Assembly: GCA_025997455.1 (NCBI GenBank)
Contig: BNUP01000132.1
Coordinates: 1-5,802, forward strand
From: Fibrobacterales bacterium
Lineage (GTDB): Bacteria; Fibrobacterota; Fibrobacteria; Fibrobacterales; Fibrobacteraceae
Direction of reading: 5' to 3'
DNA length: 5,802 nucleotides
A program made the position numbers and the translations under genes. The notes below the pieces were generated by a model, which searched no databases, had not been told where the DNA came from, and saw only the letters and a list, made by a program, of their open reading frames with translations. Of the stretch, positions 1 through 5,306 are shown one piece after another (the first letter of the stretch is position 1; each line of letters opens with the position of its first letter).

Positions 1-2177
1 CGGGAAAAACGAGAGCAATAGCATATAAAATTGCACATTTAATTTCACATCACGGTGTTGAGGCACGAAAAATAGCCGCAGTAACTTTTACGAACAAAGC
101 GGCAAAAGAGATGAAGGAGCGCATTAAGACAATTTTGGATTTGCCGAATTTGCGGCTTGATTGGATGGGAACTTTTCACTCGCTCTGTGTGAGAATTTTA
201 AGAGTGTGTTTGGAAAATCCTGCAGTGTTAAATAAAATGACTTGGACATATACGAAAAATTTTACAATTTACGATGATGACGACCAAACGCGAGTTATTA
301 AATCTATTGTTGTGCCGATAGAGGGCGATTTGGCGAATTCTGCTCGAATAAAAAAAATAAAAAATATAATTTCGAGTTGGAAAAACGACAGGATTTTACC
401 CGATGAGGCGATGGCACAAAGCATTTATGAAGACCAAAAACAGGTAGCGGCATATTATGCAGAATATCAGGAAAAATTGATGCGTGCAAATGCGATGGAT
501 TTTGACGATTTGATGGTGCGCACAACTGAAGTTTTAGAAACCATACCTGAAATTGCCGAACAATTTTCTTCACATTTTGAATATATATTTGTGGATGAAT
601 ATCAGGACACAAACAAATCTCAATATTTACTTTTGCGATTGTTGCTCGGCGAAAACAGAAATGTGACTGTTGTGGGTGATGATGACCAGAGTATTTACGG
701 TTGGCGCGGCGCGGATATAAATATAATTCGAAATTTTCACAGGGATTTTTCTCCGGTTCAAATTGTAAAGTTGGAGGAAAATTACCGCTCGACTTCAAAC
801 ATTGTAAAGGCGGCGGGTTCGGTGATTTCGCATAACAAACGACCGCCCGAAATGGAAAAAAAAGTATTTTCAAACCAACCCACAGGTTCACTCATTCACA
901 TTTTGCAAGTGATAGATGACACTACCGAGGCGGAGAGAATCGCAGATAAAATTTATAAAACGGGCATTGAAAATTATTCGCAGACCGCGATTTTTTACCG
1001 CACAAATGCACAGAGTCGCCTTATTGAAAAATCGCTCAACAATAGAAGAATTCCCAATGTTATTGTGGGTGGAACAAGATTTTGGGACAGAAAAGAAGTT
1101 CGTGATATTTTAGCGTATATGAGGTTGGTTGTAAATCCGGATGACAATGCCGCTTTGCAGAGGATTGTAAATGTGCCTCCGCGAAAACTCGGTGATAAGG
1201 CTATGGAGGCTTTGTCGCAGAATGCGGAGTTAAATTCTACCTCGCTTTTTCACGCACTAAAACACACCCCGAAATTTCAAGGCTTTGCTGCGTTAATGGA
1301 TGAGTTAAAAAATGCGAGTGATATTTCAATAGTTCTCTTTGCGAAAAAAATTATTGAGGAAACAAAGTATAAGGAATATTTGGAAAAAGATGACCCAGAA
1401 ACCGCCGCAGACCGCATTGGAAATGTAGATGAAATGTTGCGCGGTGTTGAGGATTTTCTGGAGGAGAGACCCGATGCCACTTTGGAAAGTTTTTTGCAGG
1501 ATATTTCTCTGATGACGAGTGCGGATAATAAAAATGCGGTTTCCCGCGATTTTGTGACTTTAATGTCTTTGCATTCGGCAAAGGGTTTGGAGTTTGAGAA
1601 TGTGCATATTGCGGGTTGCGATAACGGCGTGTTGCCTATGGAGGCGCACGGCGAAATGACCAATGCGGAACGCATAAAATATGCGGAAGAGGAACGGCGG
1701 CTTTTTTATGTGGGAATTACGCGGGCGAAAAAAAATCTTTTTTTATACACAACTTTGCAGAGATTTTGGCGGGGCGAAAGTAAAGTATTTTCTCCGACTT
1801 CGTTTATAGAGGAAATGGATAGTTCAACCATATTTTTTGAAAAATTATCCGCGAGTGCGGCAAAGTTTGCAGTTTCACCGTTCCGCTTAAATGTAGATAA
1901 AAGATTCGGACGGCAAACTTCTTATTCGGGAAATCGAGAGTTTCCAATTCGGGAGGCATCTGTTGGTCGAGAGGTATCGGCAGGTCGCCATCTCTCTTAT
2001 GAAGATTCGCAAGAGTCAAACGGACTTATCGGCAAGTTTGCAGAGCATAGTAAATTTGGCAGAGGTAAAGTTTTGGGACAATCGGGCACAGGCGACAATA
2101 CACAAGTTGAAATTCTTTTCGCAAACGGTGAAAAGAAAAAATTCGTTTTAAAATTTGCAAGTTTGAGGTTTATATAA
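1..2177 (+). CDS. pcrA: PcrA/UvrD-type ATP-dependent 3'-5' DNA helicase (5' partial)
   Basis: Superfamily 1A helicase that unwinds DNA in repair and replication restart in the cytoplasm. The frame is open from position 3, and its first codons (3-11) give Gly-Lys-Thr, the end of Walker A, so the true start lies upstream and probably only about 30 residues are missing. The first ATG at 111 is internal: motif Ia (TFTNKAAKEM) spans 84-113. Further motifs in order: Ib GTFHS (168-182), Walker B DEYQDT (594-611), motif III GDDDQSIYGWRG (675-710), IV EENYRS (774-791), V LHSAKGLEF (1569-1595) and VI RRLFYVGITRAKK (1695-1733). After a low-complexity linker, the C-terminus (about 2022-2174) carries the small Tudor-like module of PcrA/UvrD, with FGRGKVL and a closing KFASLRFI; in known members this module contacts RNA polymerase. 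All catalytic motifs look intact. PcrA versus UvrD cannot be separated by eye; RecB and AddA are excluded by size and by the C-terminal module. Confidence 0.95.
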   Translation, partial: GKTRAIAYKIAHLISHHGVEARKIAAVTFTNKAAKEMKERIKTILDLPNLRLDWMGTFHSLCVRILRVCLENPAVLNKMTWTYTKNFTIYDDDDQTRVIKSIVVPIEGDLANSARIKKIKNIISSWKNDRILPDEAMAQSIYEDQKQVAAYYAEYQEKLMRANAMDFDDLMVRTTEVLETIPEIAEQFSSHFEYIFVDEYQDTNKSQYLLLRLLLGENRNVTVVGDDDQSIYGWRGADINIIRNFHRDFSPVQIVKLEENYRSTSNIVKAAGSVISHNKRPPEMEKKVFSNQPTGSLIHILQVIDDTTEAERIADKIYKTGIENYSQTAIFYRTNAQSRLIEKSLNNRRIPNVIVGGTRFWDRKEVRDILAYMRLVVNPDDNAALQRIVNVPPRKLGDKAMEALSQNAELNSTSLFHALKHTPKFQGFAALMDELKNASDISIVLFAKKIIEETKYKEYLEKDDPETAADRIGNVDEMLRGVEDFLEERPDATLESFLQDISLMTSADNKNAVSRDFVTLMSLHSAKGLEFENVHIAGCDNGVLPMEAHGEMTNAERIKYAEEERRLFYVGITRAKKNLFLYTTLQRFWRGESKVFSPTSFIEEMDSSTIFFEKLSASAAKFAVSPFRLNVDKRFGRQTSYSGNREFPIREASVGREVSAGRHLSYEDSQESNGLIGKFAEHSKFGRGKVLGQSGTGDNTQVEILFANGEKKKFVLKFASLRFI

Positions 2178-2179
2178 TG
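2165..2179 (+). promoter_or_regulatory. Ribosome binding site and stop/start overlap for the NamZ-family gene
   Basis: GAGG at 2165-2168 lies 8 nt before the ATG at 2177. The helicase stop TAA (2175-2177) shares its last A with that ATG (TAATG), an arrangement typical of translational coupling. The site supports 2177 as the real start. Confidence 0.7.
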
Positions 2180-3268
2180 GTTTCTCTTGCTCTCACTTCT
2201 CTTGAAAAATACTTTCCTCAAGTCCTTAAAGGAAAACGCTTGGGTGCGGTTTTGCATCCCGCAAGCATAACGCCCGACCTTAAACATACGCTTGCCACTA
2301 TAGAAAAACATAACGGTTCGCTTTTTAAACTCGTTGCACTTTTTGGACCGCAGCACGGAATTTTAGGGCACACGCAAGATAATATGATTGAGTGGGAAGG
2401 GAGTATTGACCCCAGATTGAGCGTTCCTGTTTATAGTTTGTATGGTAAAAATCGAGAACCTACTGCGGAGATGTTGAAAGGTGTTGAGGTGTTGCTTGTA
2501 GATTTGCAAGATGTGGGTGCGAGATATTACACTTTTATTTGGACTCTTTACCTCTGCATAAAAGCGTGTGAAAAATTGGGAATTTCGGTTGTGGTTATAG
2601 ACAGACCAAATCCTATAGGTTGCCACATTACGGAAGGAAATGTTTTGGATTTGGAATATAAAAGTTTTGTCGGCTTGCATTCAATTCAGGTGCGGCACGG
2701 AAAGACTATCGGAGAATTAGCGTTGCAGTTCAAAGAGGAGTGTTTTCCAAGTGCGGAAGTTTTTGTCCTCGAAATGCAGAACTATAAACGAAATTCGTGG
2801 TTTGACGAAACGGGATTGCCTTGGATTTTACCGTCCCCGAATATGCCGACTCTGGAAACGGCAATTGTGTATCCCGGTCAGTGTTTGCTTGAGGCTACCA
2901 ATGTGAGTGAAGGAAGAGGAACTACAAAACCGTTTGAACTTTTTGGGGCGACTTGGATAGACTCCGCTCAAATGTGCGATTACTTAAACGGATTATCACT
3001 TCCCGGTGTTTATTTTCGCGAACATCATTTTCAACCTACTTTCCATAAATATGCGGGTGAAATTTGCAACGGAGCACAGATTCATATTTTAGAGAGAGAG
3101 GAATTTTTACCTTTTGAGACAACAATTCAAATTCTCAAATATTTGTTTCACAGATACCCGAACAATTTTCAGTGGAAATCTCCGCCTTATGAATATGAAT
3201 TTGAAAAATTGCCGATAGATATTTTACTCGGCAGCGGAACTTATAGAAAAGAGAGAATTGAGAGTTAA
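2177..3268 (+). CDS. namZ: DUF1343 / NamZ-family protein (exo-beta-N-acetylmuramidase family)
   Basis: 363 residues, the normal size for DUF1343. Characterised members (NamZ of Bacillus subtilis and Tannerella) release MurNAc from the non-reducing end of peptidoglycan fragments. Family landmarks in order: LKGKRLG (17-23), FGPQHG (56-61), VPVYSLYG (83-90), DLQDVGARYYT (109-119), DRPNP (142-146), SFVG (163-166), RHGKTIGELA (173-182), PSPNMPT (219-225), YPG (232-234) and NVSEGRGTTKPFE (242-254). The motif I remember as GPEHG in many members is GPQHG here; other DUF1343 proteins with GPQHG followed by QDNM exist, as seen here (67-70), so this looks like a subfamily rather than a dead enzyme. The N-terminus enters the domain at once, without a hydrophobic signal peptide or lipobox, suggesting a cytoplasmic recycling role, whereas many family members are exported. 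The start overlaps the helicase stop by one base and has a good Shine-Dalgarno site. The family call is firm; activity is inferred. Confidence 0.92.
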   Translation: MVSLALTSLEKYFPQVLKGKRLGAVLHPASITPDLKHTLATIEKHNGSLFKLVALFGPQHGILGHTQDNMIEWEGSIDPRLSVPVYSLYGKNREPTAEMLKGVEVLLVDLQDVGARYYTFIWTLYLCIKACEKLGISVVVIDRPNPIGCHITEGNVLDLEYKSFVGLHSIQVRHGKTIGELALQFKEECFPSAEVFVLEMQNYKRNSWFDETGLPWILPSPNMPTLETAIVYPGQCLLEATNVSEGRGTTKPFELFGATWIDSAQMCDYLNGLSLPGVYFREHHFQPTFHKYAGEICNGAQIHILEREEFLPFETTIQILKYLFHRYPNNFQWKSPPYEYEFEKLPIDILLGSGTYRKERIES

Positions 3269-3357
3269 TGGCGATGGATTATGATACGCAGCCGTCACCA
3301 GCGAGGGTGCAACCCGAAGCAATCCAAAGAAGCAATTTTTGTGAATTGGAAAGGTAG
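3268..3357 (+). CDS. Possible 29-residue small ORF between namZ and bioF
   Basis: The ATG at 3268 overlaps the preceding TAA by one base, exactly as at the helicase/namZ junction, and the frame runs to TAG at 3355-3357. The peptide would start MAMDYDTQPS and end FCELER. It has no recognisable domain, signal peptide or membrane segment. Much of it is encoded by a sequence that looks like a dispersed intergenic repeat, and its last codons cover the bioF ribosome binding site. It could couple translation from namZ to bioF without making a functional peptide, or be pure chance. I do not recognise a product. Confidence 0.2.
   Translation: MAMDYDTQPSPARVQPEAIQRSNFCELER
3293..3326. repeat. Probable degenerate copy of a dispersed intergenic repeat (GTCATTGCGAG...GAAGCAATCC type)
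   Basis: The segment reads CGTCACCAGCGAGG, then GTGCAACCC, then GAAGCAATCCA. It matches from memory the widespread intergenic element that opens CGTCATTGCGAG and closes GAAGCAATCC, differing mainly at CCA for TTG in the first half. Its centre holds a small inverted repeat, GGGT-GCA-ACCC (3305-3315). It sits in the only gap of the three-gene unit. Only one copy is visible here, so its dispersed nature rests on recall. Confidence 0.45.
3348..3354 (+). promoter_or_regulatory. Ribosome binding site of bioF
   Basis: GGAAAGG ends 8 nt before the ATG at 3363, a good purine-rich Shine-Dalgarno site at normal spacing. It supports this start over any internal ATG. Confidence 0.65.
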
Positions 3358-3362
3358 CGGCG

Positions 3363-4460
3363 ATGTTTGATTTTTTAACTCAAAAGTTAAATGAAAGAAA
3401 GGCGTTGGGACTTTTTCGCTCTTTAACGAATCCTGTCGGCATTGACTTTGCAAATAACGATTACTTGGGACTTGCGAGGCATCCAGAAATCGCAAATGCC
3501 GCCGCCGCCGCTTATGTAAAATACGGTTCGGGAAGCAGAGGTTCGCGTTTGCTCGGCGGTAATTGTGAAATTTTTGAGGAAACAGAAAAGTTTTTGGCAA
3601 AATGGAAAGGCACAGAATCCGCTCTAATTTTCAATTGCGGTTATTCGGCAAATGTCGGCGTTATTTCCGCATTTTGCACCGAAGGAACACATCTTTTTAC
3701 CGACCGCTTGGATCACGCGAGCATTATAGACGGCTATTCTATGTCTAAAGCGACTTTGCACCGATTTAAGCATAACGATTCTGCGGACTTGGAACGGGTA
3801 TTGAAAAGTGAGGCTTGTGCGGGCAGGAGTTTAATTGCCGTAGAGTCTGTTTATAGTATGGACGGCGACATTGCTCCGTTAGAAAAATATGCAGAACTTG
3901 CAGAAAAATACAATGCATTGTTATATGTTGATGAGGCGCACAGCGACGGAATTTTGAACTTAAAAGTTAAGGCTCATTTAACGCTTACAACTTTCGGAAA
4001 AGCGTTTGGCTGTGCCGGTGCGTGCGTATTCGGTTCAAAAGATTTAATAGATTATCTGATAAATTTTTCGCGGAGTTTTATTTATTCTACCGCACTTCCG
4101 CCCGGTGCAATTGCCGCTATGCGAAAATCTGTTGAAGTTGCCAAAGAGGAGAGTTGGCGCGGAGAGAAAGCCTTGAAAATGGCGGCGGAATTTCGAGAAA
4201 AGATTAAAAAGGCAGGTTTTGATTGCTTGAATAGTGAAACTCATATAGTCCCCGTGATTATGGGAAGTGTAGAGCACGCTTTTGAATGCCAAACATATTT
4301 ACAAAGAAACGACTTTTTTGTTGCAGTGGTTCGACCCCCTACAGTTCCAAACAACACCGCCCGCCTGCGGATAAACATCACCGCCGCACACACGGAAGAA
4401 CAAGTCGCGGAATTATCTGAGGCACTTGTCGGGTTTGTGCAAAAAAATAGAAAAATTTGA
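3363..4460 (+). CDS. bioF: 8-amino-7-oxononanoate synthase (BioF), biotin biosynthesis
   Basis: 365-residue fold-type I PLP enzyme of the alpha-oxoamine synthase family. BioF condenses pimeloyl-ACP (or -CoA) with L-alanine to give 8-amino-7-oxononanoate, CO2 and the free carrier, the first committed ring-building step of biotin synthesis, in the cytosol. Motifs: FANNDYLGLA (29-38), GSGSRGSRLLGG (55-66), NCGYSAN (91-97), LDHASIIDG (116-124), ESVYSMDGD (161-169), DEAH with PLP-contacting Asp190 and His193, and TFGKAFG with the Schiff-base Lys213. RPPTVP (324-329) followed by TARLR favours BioF over 2-amino-3-ketobutyrate ligase or serine palmitoyltransferase. Odd points: the stretch from DEAH His to the catalytic Lys is 20 residues, against 29 in E. 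coli as I recall it (His207, Lys236), and lacks the usual GxxGRG segment. The last codons (QKNRKI and stop) coincide with a degenerate CRISPR repeat. No other bio gene is in view. Same strand as namZ, 94 nt downstream, probably co-transcribed. Confidence 0.93.
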   Translation: MFDFLTQKLNERKALGLFRSLTNPVGIDFANNDYLGLARHPEIANAAAAAYVKYGSGSRGSRLLGGNCEIFEETEKFLAKWKGTESALIFNCGYSANVGVISAFCTEGTHLFTDRLDHASIIDGYSMSKATLHRFKHNDSADLERVLKSEACAGRSLIAVESVYSMDGDIAPLEKYAELAEKYNALLYVDEAHSDGILNLKVKAHLTLTTFGKAFGCAGACVFGSKDLIDYLINFSRSFIYSTALPPGAIAAMRKSVEVAKEESWRGEKALKMAAEFREKIKKAGFDCLNSETHIVPVIMGSVEHAFECQTYLQRNDFFVAVVRPPTVPNNTARLRINITAAHTEEQVAELSEALVGFVQKNRKI

Positions 4461-4462
4461 AC
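4428..4462. repeat. Degenerate terminal CRISPR repeat overlapping the bioF 3' end
   Basis: The last 17 bases (4446-4462, AATAGAAAAATTTGAAC) are identical to the 3' 17 bases of the array repeat. In the same 35-bp register the first three bases (GTC, 4428-4430) also match, for about 22 of 35 in total. The next intact repeat starts 40 nt later, inside the spacer length range of the array. The bioF stop TGA (4458-4460) is within the matching part. This looks like the decayed, leader-distal last repeat. Confidence 0.7.
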
Positions 4463-4502
4463 CTTACGCAGATTATAATAAGTCAAAAATATTTGTCGGA
4501 AA
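4463..4502. other. Spacer-like 40-nt segment between degenerate and first intact repeat
   Basis: It is exactly 40 nt, the upper spacer length in this array, flanked by the degenerate repeat and the intact repeat at 4503. It is AT-rich, with no gene, no terminator-like hairpin and no room for a CRISPR leader. It is probably an old spacer ('spacer 0'). Confidence 0.5.
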
Positions 4503-4537
4503 GTCTTAATCCAATATGGTAATAGAAAAATTTGAAC

Positions 4538-4575
4538 TCGGATAATAAACGATGCAATAATTGCATCAATAACGG
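4538..4575. other. Spacer 1, with a near-perfect palindrome
   Basis: Contains GATGCAAT, a single A, then ATTGCATC (4551-4567), an 8-bp inverted repeat that would fold as a 7-bp stem with a 3-nt loop in RNA. Such a sequence in the source could be an operator or the stem of a structured RNA. The source is unknown. Confidence 0.6.
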
Positions 4576-4683
4576 GTCTTAATCCAATATGGTAATAGAA
4601 AAATTTGAACTGGAACTTGGCGAATGTAGAACGCGCGAGCGCAATGCTGTCTTAATCCAATATGGTAATAGAAAAATTTGAAC

Positions 4684-4722
4684 AAACTTGGTTGGCGGAG
4701 AACTTGATGTATTCGTCAAGTA
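4684..4722 (+). other. Spacer 3: matches a FISUMP-domain coding sequence
   Basis: In the frame with TGG at 4689 the spacer reads TWLAENLMYSSS, the N-terminal signature of the Fib_succ_major (FISUMP) domain, whose consensus I recall as QxWMAENLxY. It shares 17 of 20 aligned bases with spacer 11 and 17 of 19 with the start of spacer 9. The FISUMP family comprises many secreted or surface paralogs in Fibrobacter. Whether the protospacer is chromosomal, phage or plasmid cannot be seen. Confidence 0.7.
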
Positions 4723-4829
4723 GTCTTAATCCAATATGGTAATAGAAAAATTTGAACTCGAAATTCGCAAAAGAATTGAAAGCATTTGTGCTCGGTCTTA
4801 ATCCAATATGGTAATAGAAAAATTTGAAC

Positions 4830-4868
4830 GATGAGCAGTAGGTGGTGGACAAGCAGTGAACTAAATGC
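4830..4868 (+). other. Spacer 5: possible FISUMP C-terminal coding sequence
   Basis: Only one + strand frame is open (from 4831). It reads MSSRWWTSSELNA, resembling the WWSSSE/WSSTE-type segment near the C-terminus of FISUMP and related C-type-lectin-like domains. This is weaker than spacers 3 and 11 because the motif is short and Ser/Trp-rich. Confidence 0.4.
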
Positions 4869-4976
4869 GTCTTAATCCAATATGGTAATAGAAAAATTTG
4901 AACAAATTCAACGCCATAGCCGATGGTTATCACCTTGAAGGGTCTTAATCCAATATGGTAATAGAAAAATTTGAAC

Positions 4977-5013
4977 GAGGATAGAAATATGGCTAACAAA
5001 AATGCAAAAGAAG
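4977..5013 (+). other. Spacer 7: looks like the start of a gene
   Basis: It has a purine-rich GAGGAT (4977-4982), then ATG at 4989, then an open frame MANKNAKE. That is the layout of a ribosome binding site plus start codon, suggesting the protospacer spans a translation start in the source element. The spacing is short and the match is generic, so this is tentative. Confidence 0.35.
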
Positions 5014-5119
5014 GTCTTAATCCAATATGGTAATAGAAAAATTTGAACTTTGTTTCTAACAAACACACTCGGCAAACGCCCCGCGTCTTAATCCAATATG
5101 GTAATAGAAAAATTTGAAC

Positions 5120-5158
5120 TTGATGTATTCATCAAGCAGATGGTTGAATATGAAACAA
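5120..5158 (+). other. Spacer 9: overlaps spacer 3, probable FISUMP target
   Basis: Its first 19 bases match the last 19 of spacer 3 at 17 positions. In the shared frame it reads LMYSSSRWLNMKQ, continuing the spacer 3 reading (ENLMYSSS). Both mismatches are third-position synonymous changes (TCG/TCA and AGT/AGC, all Ser). It samples a homologous locus about 20 bp further along the same coding strand. Confidence 0.6.
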
Positions 5159-5268
5159 GTCTTAATCCAATATGGTAATAGAAAAATTTGAACAGAGTGT
5201 TTCTAACGGCATCGTGCGTAAAAATGAAAAGTTGTCTTAATCCAATATGGTAATAGAAAAATTTGAAC

Positions 5269-5306
5269 GTTTGGATGGCTGAGAACTTGGCTTACAATAT
5301 AGACGG
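5269..5306 (+). other. Spacer 11: matches a FISUMP-domain coding sequence
   Basis: In the frame starting at 5269 it reads VWMAENLAYNIDG, an almost ideal FISUMP N-terminal motif. It aligns with spacer 3 over 20 bases with three differences; in codon register they include Leu/Met (TTG/ATG) and a synonymous Ala (GCG/GCT). It therefore derives from a paralog or homolog of the spacer 3 target, not the same copy. Confidence 0.72.

Noticed and set aside
304..891. Minus-strand ORF of 195 codons opposite the helicase gene
   Set aside because: Antisense to conserved helicase motifs II-IV, no recognisable domain; a shadow of the helicase gene.
1953..1988. Imperfect 18-bp tandem repeat in the helicase linker (residues REASVG / REVSAG)
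   Set aside because: Only about 13 of 18 bases match, and it lies in the poorly conserved linker before the C-terminal module; ordinary low-complexity drift.
111..2177. ATG at 111 as the helicase start
   Set aside because: Motif Ia and the end of Walker A are encoded in frame upstream of it (3-113), so the gene begins before the window.
4904..4941. Spacer 6 reading ADGYHLE as the FISUMP CPxGWHLP motif
   Set aside because: Only a loose resemblance, lacking the Cys, Trp and Pro of the motif; not strong enough to claim.
4652..5068. Minus-strand ORF of 138 codons with repeated FKFFYYHIGLRP
   Set aside because: It is the translation of CRISPR repeats plus spacers; the repetitive peptide is the 35-bp repeat read in changing frames, not a repeat protein.
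5049..5233. Shared TGTTTCTAAC in spacers 8 and 10
   Set aside because: Ten bases in AT-rich sequence between any two of 17 spacers is plausible by chance, and the flanks do not align.
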